From Bacillota bacterium (lineage in GTDB: Bacteria > Bacillota > Clostridia > Lachnospirales > Lachnospiraceae): DNA of 64,000 nt. How positions within the stretch are numbered: position 1 is the stretch's first letter; each line of letters starts with the position of its first letter. The notes beneath the pieces are model-generated. The model saw nothing but the letters and a program-made list of their open reading frames with translations. It ran no database searches and was not told the DNA's origin. Positions 33,384-41,831 of this stretch are shown in pieces. The DNA lies in NCBI GenBank assembly GCA_023421075.1, contig JAEZUM010000023.1, forward strand, positions 62,001-126,000. The letters are read 5' to 3'. Position numbers and translations under genes: made by a program.

Positions 33384-34321
33384 TATGCTAACCTCGCCTT
33401 ATGGGACCGGCGCAATTTCACAGCGACTACAATTCCGATGCATAATAGTATGCCAAGAATAGTTCCGGTTGAGGTACCGAGAAGCTGAATGGATCCGCCT
33501 CCGACATTTGGCATACGAAGCTCGAGCTGAGAACCGCTATTTACAGTACCTTCTTTCAAACCCATAACCTTTTCCAGGTCATTGATATTAATTCGTATCT
33601 CCAGCTTATCATTTGGATTTCCCTTCGATACGGTGACAGCGGCATCTCCCAGAGAATTATTGGGGTAATAGGTAAAAGGGTGAAGATTAAGATACGTTCC
33701 CTTTGTGGATAAATTGACAGGGCGGCTCCAATCCGGTGTATTCTGGTCATTCGCATATGCCAGAAATAACTGACAGGTCTGATTATTCACGGTTAGATAA
33801 ATGGAATAGATCGGAATCGGACTCTGATAGCTCGGATGCATCCCAAGGTAGATATAGATATAATTATCATCCTTAATGAAAGAAACATCATGGTGAGCAT
33901 TGCCATTGTTATTATTCCAGGTCAATTTACCCATGGGCATGTCTTCCCAGTCATCATAATATCCGTCAATCGTGATGCTGCTGGTGACTGCATTCAACCC
34001 CTGTGCTTCAAACGCCTGCGCATCAAATGCCTTAGCGTCAGGTGACTGTACTTCAAATTCCGGTACTTCACCTACGGGCAATTCCGGTGCCGGTGCTTCA
34101 GTTGCTTGTGCTTTGGATGAGGGTGTCTCAGGCAACAATGTATCAGATACCTGCGTTTCAGATGTTTGCGTTTCAGTTTCCGGGGCCGGTGCTTCGGATA
34201 CCGCTGCATCAGATGGCTGATTGGCATATGCTAAGCCGTGAAGAGACAGGCTCATCATTGTGATCATAACCGGAATAGCCAGTAGCTTTTTAACTTGATT
34301 CTTATCCATTTGCTTCTTCAT
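33383..34321 (-). CDS. Secreted surface protein with Firmicu-CTERM-like sorting tail
   Basis: A signal peptide ending near A-Y-A (about residue 33) is followed by a 75-residue low-complexity region rich in Pro, Glu, Ala, Ser and Thr, then a beta-rich domain (I-T-I-D-G-Y-Y-D-D-W-E-D onward) resembling carbohydrate-binding-like modules. The tail has G-G-G-S, a G-T-x-x-G-x hydrophobic helix and a terminal R-R-S-H-K-A-R cluster, the three-part design of a sorting signal used by XrtG. The ATG at 34321 overlaps the upstream gene by 20 bp; AAGGAG lies 10 nt before it. It is the probable substrate of the adjacent XrtG and likely a glycosylated cell-surface protein. Confidence 0.83.
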   Translation of the reverse strand: MKKQMDKNQVKKLLAIPVMITMMSLSLHGLAYANQPSDAAVSEAPAPETETQTSETQVSDTLLPETPSSKAQATEAPAPELPVGEVPEFEVQSPDAKAFDAQAFEAQGLNAVTSSITIDGYYDDWEDMPMGKLTWNNNNGNAHHDVSFIKDDNYIYIYLGMHPSYQSPIPIYSIYLTVNNQTCQLFLAYANDQNTPDWSRPVNLSTKGTYLNLHPFTYYPNNSLGDAAVTVSKGNPNDKLEIRININDLEKVMGLKEGTVNSGSQLELRMPNVGGGSIQLLGTSTGTILGILLCIGIVVAVKLRRSHKARLA

Positions 34322-37300
34322 GATTCTCACGCTCCTTCACATTTCTCATTCCCATATAAGTCAATACAGCAAGTAGTAAGCCGATTGCTGTAACGAGTAA
34401 TCCCTTCTTTGTATGCGGATACTTGATATCTAGTACGGTAGTACCTGAATCTACCGTGATTAAATTATGAGAGGTTTGTATCGTTTGATTGCTTTGGAAA
34501 ATATCAATATAGGAAAGGGTAGTATTAACCTGATCATACTCTGAGGTGATAGTGATTTGGTTATCCCTTTTCTCTATATCAATCGGTACCAATTCTCGTT
34601 CCGGTACATCCGTTTCCTTCATTTTGAAGATTTCTTCCACCAGCTTCTTAATCTCGGCATCCCGGGTCATCTGTAGATAATACACAATGTTCAGGCCGAT
34701 AAAATGAAGGTTCTCATTTTTGGCAGTACCAAGGAAGGGCAAAATCTTACTCGTCATATCACAGCTTCCGTCAACCTGCTCAAGTCCCAGGAGATAAACC
34801 GTATTCCAGTCACCGACATTATATAAGAAGTCAAGGCTTGCGTAATTGTTTCCCTGATAGGAGAAAACAGGAAAGCTTTCGGAAAAGGATATGTTCTGTG
34901 ACACGATACCAAACAGCTCCATGGATTTCTTGACCTTATCCATGGGGATGCGGTTCATATCAATATAGATCGTTACACCGCTCTCTGCCAGTTTTAATAA
35001 CAGTGTCTCTGCTTCGGTTTTGTCTCGATAAGTAAATCCGGACAGGTATATAGTACGGTACTTGCTTAATTCTTCGTACGAATATTCATTGATGTTGTTC
35101 CTGGAGCCTTCTTCAAAACCAGGGAATATCATAGCAATACTGGAAGCGGATTCCCCAATGGCAATGTCCTTATACTTGGTAATGACGCCAAATTGCTCCG
35201 GTGTATCCTTTTGGAATAAGATACTGGTTTCGTTGCGTGTAACCGGATAATATCCTAAAGTATCAGCGGCCTCAAGCAGTCTCTCGATGTCCTTCGCTTT
35301 TCCTTTCAGGTTATCGATTGGGATTAATACCGTATCATTTCCGAGTTCTAATGCTCTGTCAAACAAATATACATACCATCCGCTTTCCACAGATCCATTC
35401 AGATTAACGATATTGGATGCAGTGCCTGCTCCTTCCCAACCGGCTCCGAAGGTATAATTCACCGATTTCCCGACACCTGTTATATAGTAAGGAGCAAAGG
35501 AGCCGTATTCGCTCAAATCCATAAGAGCTGTTCTCTGCTTTGTGATAGCCTTCGCACTTGTGATCAATGCCTCATCCGCTCTCTGATCCAGACCTGCCTG
35601 TACATTATCAACCCTGTATTCCGGGGGGAAGTAGATATTTTGAAAGGAGGTGGCACAGTCTGCAGCCAGCAGTAGGACAAGGACAAGGACAACCCATTTC
35701 TTCAATCCCTTCCATAGAAGAAAAGAAACCATTGCGGCCGCCAACCCGATGGGGATAAAGCGTATCATCCATAAGAATTGACTGAAGGGTAACTTTACAA
35801 ACAATTCATATACGGATTTGGTGGTACAAATCAGCAAAATCAAGGCAGTTATAAATCCGGCTTTTGAAGACTTCGGGCCTAAAAGCATACCTAAGATACA
35901 GATCATAAATACGGAGAGCCCGAAATAAAAGGATAACATATCTCCGTTAATTCTGGTAAACGGATTCAAGGATACAAAAGCACTTTCAAAGAAAAATTTC
36001 ATTACCTGGTTGGTAGAGGAGCCACTGGCTGCTCCGCCAATTAAGGCCGGGACCACCCAGAGACCGGCGAGAAGAACACCGGATATACATGCGCTCAGAG
36101 CACCAAGGGAGCTGCGAGGCGTATGATTTAAGGTGGAATGGAATATAGTAAAGATTACCATTGAGGCAATCAACATCAGCGTAATACCCAAATGACACAA
36201 GGTGATTAATGAGGTTACAAAAATCAGAGAGAAGATGGCGTTCTTCTTTTTCTCAGCCATCACGCTCCAAATAAAATAGAAGAAGAAGGGCAGTAAAGCA
36301 TTGATTACACCTCTTGGGAGATTACCTTCTAAAATCACGACGCGCATGTTCTCTGGCATAAAGAACCAGAGAAGTCCGATAGCTACGGATAACCCAATTC
36401 TGCGATACCGGATACCCCATAGAAGCCAGCCACAGCCTCCGATGACTAAGAGTACACCAAGAAATAGTACATAAGCATCTAAGACACTTGTTCCGATGAT
36501 CCATTCCAGTCCGGCCAGAATATATAAGGGGAGAGGCCCCCAATATCTCATGATTTCTACACCATTGTACCAGGTGCTGTCATATAGGGGAAACCAATTC
36601 CCTGACTGTATATTCTTTAAGAGAAGGTCTGCCCGGTAAAGATGACAAAAGGTATCGGAGCCCTGCGGATATCTTCCGCTATCCTTTACAACATACATAA
36701 CGACCATAGCCAATGCGGCAAAGCAGCCTAGGCCGACAATACATTTCAGAAGAACAATCCAAAAATTCGGCTTGCGCAAGGAGAGATCATCTACCGGCTT
36801 AGGGGGAGTCTCTTCCTCTTCTTCCAAAGCGATCGCAACTTCCTTCAGATATTCCTCCTCATAGGTCAGTTCGGAGTCATCTGCCAGAGCTGTTGCTGCT
36901 ACAAGTGGTTCTTCTGTCTCCGGTTTGGTCAGAGGTGTCGGTTCCGTCAACGGAGGGATCACAGATTCCTCATCGGTATCCTCAAGATTGATAATCGGGA
37001 TGCAGTCCAGTGAAATCCCCCTAATCTGGTTGACGCTGCTGTCCAGTCTTTTATTGGAAACAGAATATATACGAATCGGATTCTCGGATATAGAAAGCTT
37101 AATAAGCTCATACCCTAACTGATGAATCAAGTCATACAACGGATCAAATAAGGTGTCTCCGATGCCCTCAATCGTAGTAGTTCTTCCGAGGAATAAATTG
37201 GTTCTTGCTAACTGCTTTCCCTGAAATGGTTTGAGCCATTCCTGAATCGTTTTTTCTATGCCGTAGTTATTATCAATACTACTTCCGGCATGGACATATA

Positions 37301-38402
37301 ATGTGATCGTGAAGGTATGGAAATGGATATTCTCTTCACTGTTATTCACATTAGAATGTGCTGCATATAAACTGAAGCGGTACTTATAGCCACAAAAGCT
37401 GCCTGACAAACGCTCCGTTACCACCTGTGCAGGGATATATTCTTCTGCCTTGTCAGAGGAGGTCAGGATGTCCGCTTCTTCCGGATGGAGCACCGGCAGA
37501 TCGTCTTTTTGTATAAGCTGAATCGGAGGAGCCATGGGCTTGATGAAAGGAATATGCTCAACTTTTGTTTGTGCAATATCCAGATCCAGTTCCAGCTCTT
37601 CAAGGATGGCCTGCAGTAACCCAAAGGCTTGTACTACATGTTCCTCATTTGGGCAAATAATAAATATTTCCTTATTATATCGCAGCCAGTTACCCCAGGT
37701 GATCGGGTATCTGTTCCAGGCTTTGTCCAGATGATGGTAATAGATTCGTGCCAAAAGAGAAGATAAGGCAGAGTCTGTATCGATACCATAGTGGGCTCGT
37801 CTTTCATCGTCATTATAGATTGTTCCGGAGATTGTTAATTGCTCGATAAGATGTAGAAGCTCCTGATCGCTGATTCGCTGTTCCACAAACCTCAGGAGTT
37901 TCGCTGGATTGATACTGTCATAACCGGATTTGATATGTGCTTTAATTATGTAATATTCCTTGTTGTGGAAGGTATTACGGAGTTCCTCCAAGGCAATCAT
38001 AAATTCCCGTCTGGAACGATACGCCTGGGAGTTGTTGCGGAATTCAACCTTAAAAATCGGATAAAGGATGATTTTAATTGCCATTTGAAGAATACGATTC
38101 TTGGCCATGGCAATGTCGGGATCAAAAGCTTCCTGTCCAACGGGTCTTATTCGGTAGGCTTCAAATTGAAGGTCTGTCTGAAGCTCTTGAAACAATCGGT
38201 CTAATCCATAGGCTGCAACCTTACGTAGTACGTGAGTCCCCAGTCGATCATTTCCCTTACCCACTTTAACTCGATCCCAGGCCTCCTGAAGAACAAAGGA
38301 CTGATAAACCTTGCTATAAAGGTCGGGAAGCTTCAGAGCATCGTTCTTAGCAAGCTGATATAAACTGTTTTGTAGCTGTTGAATTTTAGTATTTGTATTC
38401 AC
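34302..38402 (-). CDS. 1366-residue fusion: degenerate reverse-transcriptase-like domain, PTPS-like domain and PTPS-related membrane domain
   Basis: Residues about 20-285 resemble the fingers and palm of a group II intron reverse transcriptase: K-N-R-I-L-Q-M-A-I-K-I-I-L-Y-P-I-F, a motif A-like strand (A-H-I-K-S-G-Y-D-S-I) and a motif B-like G-I-D-T-D-S-A-L-S-S-L-L-A-R-I-Y. The motif A aspartate is H156 and the Y-A-D-D box reads Y242-N-K-E, so catalysis should be lost. Residues about 338-470 are PTPS-like with zinc ligands H349, H360 and H362. An acidic linker (475-540) leads to a polytopic region (about 546-960) with G-S-D-T-F-C-H-L-Y-R, like PTPS-related membrane proteins, then a large outer domain and a last helix near 1340. 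The start is GTG, 9 nt after GGGAGG. It heads the XrtG operon. Confidence 0.8.
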   Translation of the reverse strand: MNTNTKIQQLQNSLYQLAKNDALKLPDLYSKVYQSFVLQEAWDRVKVGKGNDRLGTHVLRKVAAYGLDRLFQELQTDLQFEAYRIRPVGQEAFDPDIAMAKNRILQMAIKIILYPIFKVEFRNNSQAYRSRREFMIALEELRNTFHNKEYYIIKAHIKSGYDSINPAKLLRFVEQRISDQELLHLIEQLTISGTIYNDDERRAHYGIDTDSALSSLLARIYYHHLDKAWNRYPITWGNWLRYNKEIFIICPNEEHVVQAFGLLQAILEELELDLDIAQTKVEHIPFIKPMAPPIQLIQKDDLPVLHPEEADILTSSDKAEEYIPAQVVTERLSGSFCGYKYRFSLYAAHSNVNNSEENIHFHTFTITLYVHAGSSIDNNYGIEKTIQEWLKPFQGKQLARTNLFLGRTTTIEGIGDTLFDPLYDLIHQLGYELIKLSISENPIRIYSVSNKRLDSSVNQIRGISLDCIPIINLEDTDEESVIPPLTEPTPLTKPETEEPLVAATALADDSELTYEEEYLKEVAIALEEEEETPPKPVDDLSLRKPNFWIVLLKCIVGLGCFAALAMVVMYVVKDSGRYPQGSDTFCHLYRADLLLKNIQSGNWFPLYDSTWYNGVEIMRYWGPLPLYILAGLEWIIGTSVLDAYVLFLGVLLVIGGCGWLLWGIRYRRIGLSVAIGLLWFFMPENMRVVILEGNLPRGVINALLPFFFYFIWSVMAEKKKNAIFSLIFVTSLITLCHLGITLMLIASMVIFTIFHSTLNHTPRSSLGALSACISGVLLAGLWVVPALIGGAASGSSTNQVMKFFFESAFVSLNPFTRINGDMLSFYFGLSVFMICILGMLLGPKSSKAGFITALILLICTTKSVYELFVKLPFSQFLWMIRFIPIGLAAAMVSFLLWKGLKKWVVLVLVLLLAADCATSFQNIYFPPEYRVDNVQAGLDQRADEALITSAKAITKQRTALMDLSEYGSFAPYYITGVGKSVNYTFGAGWEGAGTASNIVNLNGSVESGWYVYLFDRALELGNDTVLIPIDNLKGKAKDIERLLEAADTLGYYPVTRNETSILFQKDTPEQFGVITKYKDIAIGESASSIAMIFPGFEEGSRNNINEYSYEELSKYRTIYLSGFTYRDKTEAETLLLKLAESGVTIYIDMNRIPMDKVKKSMELFGIVSQNISFSESFPVFSYQGNNYASLDFLYNVGDWNTVYLLGLEQVDGSCDMTSKILPFLGTAKNENLHFIGLNIVYYLQMTRDAEIKKLVEEIFKMKETDVPERELVPIDIEKRDNQITITSEYDQVNTTLSYIDIFQSNQTIQTSHNLITVDSGTTVLDIKYPHTKKGLLVTAIGLLLAVLTYMGMRNVKERENHEEANG

Positions 38403-38464
38403 GAAAGCTTGCCTCCCGGATAATCATATTGGTACAAGTGAAAGTAAGCTGCATCATGGAGAAT

Positions 38465-38509
38465 GAATAAAAAAGCAACTAAAATGTACCGATCGTACAC
38501 GCTAGTTGC
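38465..38509 (-). terminator. Riboswitch expression-platform terminator
   Basis: On the minus strand GCAACTA pairs with TAGTTGC (38509-38503 and 38481-38475), with an inner TGTAC/GTACA, followed by TTTTTT. It begins directly at the 3' edge of the c-di-GMP aptamer, so ligand binding can decide whether it forms. Confidence 0.85.
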
Positions 38510-38605
38510 AACCGAACTGCCATAAGAGGAGGATATCAAATAGCTCACTCTCACCAGGCTCTGGCTTTGCGTCCTTATTTTTCAATAAGTTTGCCGACAT
38601 TATTC
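38510..38605 (-). ncRNA. c-di-GMP-I (GEMM) riboswitch aptamer
   Basis: On the minus strand the sequence shows the aptamer's conserved parts in order: CGGCAAAC, a short stem closed by a GAAA tetraloop, GGACGCAAAGCC, a second stem, and TATGGCAG before the closing strand. The GAAA loop and its receptor are the marks of this class. It stands between a sigma-A promoter and a terminator at the head of the XrtG operon, so c-di-GMP level controls that operon. On- or off-direction cannot be read with certainty. Confidence 0.9.
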
Positions 38606-38625
38606 CCTTAAAACCAATCTTTTAT

Positions 38626-38654
38626 ATAATATAACATTATATGTTTTATTTCAA
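38626..38654 (-). promoter_or_regulatory. Promoter of the riboswitch-XrtG operon
   Basis: On the minus strand TTGAAA (38654-38649) and TATTAT (38631-38626) are 17 bp apart. Transcription should begin near 38619, just before the aptamer. The remaining 38655-38834 shows nothing I can support. Confidence 0.75.
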
Positions 38655-38834
38655 TAGTGAGACAAATAGGCTTTTTCTGTGTTTTTACCAGATTATCTGA
38701 TGTGAAAGATATATTTGTTTCATTATTATACATTATACATCTTCTGAGACTAATTTACTAGAAAAAATTTTCTAAAATCGTAACCATTTATGTCACAATA
38801 TGCTCAAATGTGCCATGATTGGGGTAAAAATGAA

Positions 38835-38862
38835 AAACCTCCATCATTATAAATGGAGGTTT
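38835..38862 (-). terminator. Terminator of the CotH-discoidin gene
   Basis: AAACCTCCAT (38835-38844) pairs with ATGGAGGTTT (38853-38862); on the minus strand it is followed by TTTTT. It lies 8 bp after the stop codon. Confidence 0.85.
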
Positions 38863-38870
38863 AGAGAATC

Positions 38871-40733
38871 TTATCTGTTTTTGTATAACCATTTCTTTCT
38901 TTTCTCAAGCCAGCTCTTAAGGTATTCCACATTGGCTAGGTAGGTATCATCCGGCGTTTCGCGTTCATATTTACTATAGACATTGGTTAAATCCCAATAG
39001 GTTCTGTCATAATTTCGCAGAAGTGCCGTCTCGTACTGATTAACAAGCTGATCAATCACTCCGTCCCTGGTATAAAGCTGCTCAAAGGGAGCTTCTGCCA
39101 GGTCGAACTTAGCGGCTACAAGCCGTTCAAAAAAGTCATACTTCAACAGAGCCTCATACCAATCGGCCAAAGCCCATAGACCTTCCGTACTATCACCGGA
39201 GCCATTCCCATAAGTGACTCCGTTCTGTATGGAATTATTATATTTATAATAGGATTCAAACTCGTAAATAGAGGAGACATTACCCATCGAAAGATCCATA
39301 TCCCAGATGGGTCCGGCGTAAAGCTTACCTCCCTTTATGTAGAAATAATTTGAATCAAAGGAGTAGTCGATATTTTTAAATAGCTCCTCGAATACGTACA
39401 TGGCAGCAAAGGAATCCAGATCGATTAGTTTCTCGATATCGGATTGCTTGCCGGACTGAATTGCTTCCTCGGCTTTGCTTATAGAAATCATCATCTGATC
39501 TCTCTGATCCGCGGTAATATCCTCGTAATCAGGGGCTTTAAAGCCAAAGTTCAGATTGTAGATGGGGGACTGAAACAGTTCCTTCGCGATATCTTCCCGA
39601 TAGGTACATCGCTCGATGATAAATTCGCCGTTATTGATATCAATATCAACCCGATTCTTACCATCGGAAACCGGTTCTGTGAGTAGGTATAATCCTTCAT
39701 AGACATTATCGATATACAAATCCACAAATTCCGTCTCCAGTTTTACGGGTAACCCCAGGTTATCCGCAAAATCGTAGGAGATTTTATTTCTTAGCATGGT
39801 TTTATCAAAATGATTTGCCAGAACGCACCATTTTTTACCTTCACCAAGCCCAAGGACATCCTTTTTGGAGGAAAGCTTGAAATTATAGGATAATTTATCC
39901 GTCAATGCGGTGGAGTTACCACGGATACAAACGATTGCTTCGTTATCGTTGATTAACTCGTTTTTTCCACCGATACGATCGGTAATTGCAATGGAAACCG
40001 GTTGGTACTCCTCTGAAAAAGTATTTAGATACGGATAGGAGGCGCCGTTTGTCACCGGGACTTCTTGTGCTGAGGCCTCATCGGCATATACCCCAAATTC
40101 AAAAATACTGTATCCATACTCCGAGCCACGCTTTACACCTTGCCATTTAACGTATCTCGCAGTCACCTCCTGGAAGGAATATTCCCTTACCTGCGGGCAT
40201 CCGTTTTTCTCCTCAAGAATTGGTGTCCAGTTTGTATTATCCTCGGAGGCGGAGATGGTATATTCTTTCCCATAAGCACTTTCCCAGTTTAAGATAATAT
40301 AACTAAACTTTTTGGCTTCTCCGAGATCAATGACAAACGAGGCATCGTCTTTATAGCCCGAAGCCCATCGGGTGGCTGTATTACCGTCCACAAGATAGGA
40401 GGCACGAAAACTGTCTGCTTCACAGGAACAGACGGTAACAAATTTATCGAGGGCCAGATTATTAACTGCATTTCGTTTGTTCTGATAATTCGAAGTGGTA
40501 ATATATAATCTTGGGATATCACCCTGAGCATATGTTATTTCATCCAATTGGTTGACGGTATTTGAGCTGTCTGGTTCTTTGATTTCGGTTGGATCAGCCG
40601 GATCAAGAGTGATTACACTGATATTCGAATCCGAGGTTACACCGGAGGGGATGGAAGTATTTTTCCCACTGCATCCGTAAAAGGTAATCATTAACACAAG
40701 ACTACCCAGTAAAATTATTATTTTATCTTTCAT
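38871..40733 (-). CDS. Lipoprotein with discoidin (F5/8 type C) and CotH kinase-like domains
   Basis: A 20-residue signal peptide ends in a lipobox (F-Y-G-C, Cys near 21). Residues about 80-215 resemble a discoidin/F5-8C carbohydrate-binding module (V-D-G-N-T-A-T-R-W-A-S-G). Residues about 240-610 form a CotH domain: R-G-N-S-T and the D-L-Y-I-D-N-V-Y-E-G-L-Y-L-L-T-E-P segment, with the metal-binding G-P-I-W-D-M-D-L-S motif. CotH proteins are atypical protein kinases that phosphorylate surface proteins in spore coats; here the protein is extracytoplasmic and anchored. It stands between the XrtG operon and the HD-GYP gene, so a role in modifying the sorted surface protein or a cellulosome-like assembly is possible but unproven. 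Confidence 0.86.
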   Translation of the reverse strand: MKDKIIILLGSLVLMITFYGCSGKNTSIPSGVTSDSNISVITLDPADPTEIKEPDSSNTVNQLDEITYAQGDIPRLYITTSNYQNKRNAVNNLALDKFVTVCSCEADSFRASYLVDGNTATRWASGYKDDASFVIDLGEAKKFSYIILNWESAYGKEYTISASEDNTNWTPILEEKNGCPQVREYSFQEVTARYVKWQGVKRGSEYGYSIFEFGVYADEASAQEVPVTNGASYPYLNTFSEEYQPVSIAITDRIGGKNELINDNEAIVCIRGNSTALTDKLSYNFKLSSKKDVLGLGEGKKWCVLANHFDKTMLRNKISYDFADNLGLPVKLETEFVDLYIDNVYEGLYLLTEPVSDGKNRVDIDINNGEFIIERCTYREDIAKELFQSPIYNLNFGFKAPDYEDITADQRDQMMISISKAEEAIQSGKQSDIEKLIDLDSFAAMYVFEELFKNIDYSFDSNYFYIKGGKLYAGPIWDMDLSMGNVSSIYEFESYYKYNNSIQNGVTYGNGSGDSTEGLWALADWYEALLKYDFFERLVAAKFDLAEAPFEQLYTRDGVIDQLVNQYETALLRNYDRTYWDLTNVYSKYERETPDDTYLANVEYLKSWLEKRKKWLYKNR

Positions 40734-40793
40734 GTATTTTGCCCCTATCTTAAGTAACTGGAAGTATCGTATTATACCTATACTTCAACGAAC

Positions 40794-41831
40794 TTAAGAA
40801 TAGGTATTTATTATTTTATTAATATCATCCATGTGGTCGAAGAATATGTCCACGATGTATGGGTCAAATTTGATGCCGCGCTGACTGCGGATATATTCTA
40901 TGATCTCATCCTGTGGCCATTTTTCCTTATAGACCCGCTTCGTGGCTAATGCATCAAAGACATCGACTAATGCCACGATACGACTGGAAAGATGGATGTC
41001 ATTCCCGGCAAGGCCTCTCGGATAACCACTTCCGTCATAATTCTCATGGTGTTCATAAGCGATGATAGCGGCTTCCTTTAAGAGCTCACGCTGTGAATTC
41101 ATTAGCAGCTCATAGCCATAGCGGCAATGGTTCTTAATCTGCTCAAATTCCTCGGGAGTAAGCTTGCCCGGCTTATTCAGGATCTTATCATCAATGGCCA
41201 GCTTGCCGACATCATGTATAGAAGCTGCCAGATGCATCATCTCAACCCCATGAGGGGAGAACCCGATCTTCTGAGCCAGAAAGGCGGAAATATATCCAAC
41301 CCGCTTAACATGCTGACTGTTTTCGATACTTCTTGACTCGGCGAGCTCACCGAGTGCATAGATCAACTCCCGCTGCGTATCATCGATCTCTTGTTTCAAA
41401 TTGCTGATTGTGACCAATGCCATATAGGATCGAAGCGCAGTAATCACTGCGGTTCTTAGACTCTGCGCTGTCAACTCCGTCTTACCCCGGTAATCATTAA
41501 TGTCATAATTCAAGGTGACACTCTCTTCCGGTGCAAGCCCCGGGTTACCGGTTCGGACGATAATACGGATATTACTGTTCTTCATTTCTTCCCGAATCGT
41601 CTTGACCAGATCAAGTCCGGAGGTGTCCTTCTCCATAACGACATCCAGGAGAGCAATCGCAATATCCGGATTCTGCTCGAGTTTTGCAATCGCTTCAGAA
41701 GAAGAATAGGCATTAATAAAGGTGAGGGGACGATTCTCATACACTAATCTTCGCAGGGCCATTTCGGTGATATCATGAATATCGGTATCATCGTCTACAA
41801 TTAATATCTTCCAAGGATTGATCTGCGTCAT
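40794..41831 (-). CDS. Response regulator with HD-GYP c-di-GMP phosphodiesterase domain
   Basis: A receiver domain (D13-D14-D15, phosphoacceptor D63 in L-L-D-V-V-M) is joined by a helix to an HD-GYP domain. The metal site shows H206-D207 (I-H-D-V-G-K), H-H-E-N-Y-D near 261 and G269-Y270-P271, as in enzymes that cut c-di-GMP to pGpG or GMP. At 345 residues it is RpfG-like. It overlaps the PAS kinase gene by 4 bp, so that kinase is the likely partner. It lies 2 kb from a c-di-GMP riboswitch operon, so it probably lowers the signal that operon reads. Confidence 0.94.
   Translation of the reverse strand: MTQINPWKILIVDDDTDIHDITEMALRRLVYENRPLTFINAYSSSEAIAKLEQNPDIAIALLDVVMEKDTSGLDLVKTIREEMKNSNIRIIVRTGNPGLAPEESVTLNYDINDYRGKTELTAQSLRTAVITALRSYMALVTISNLKQEIDDTQRELIYALGELAESRSIENSQHVKRVGYISAFLAQKIGFSPHGVEMMHLAASIHDVGKLAIDDKILNKPGKLTPEEFEQIKNHCRYGYELLMNSQRELLKEAAIIAYEHHENYDGSGYPRGLAGNDIHLSSRIVALVDVFDALATKRVYKEKWPQDEIIEYIRSQRGIKFDPYIVDIFFDHMDDINKIINTYS

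Noticed and set aside
33972..34263. Ala/Ser-rich plus-strand frames over the CTERM-like gene
   Set aside because: They are shadows of the low-complexity Pro/Glu/Ala region and have no start signals.
34302..38402. Active group II intron or retroelement
   Set aside because: No maturase-X, endonuclease domain or intron RNA ends, and the active-site aspartates are replaced.
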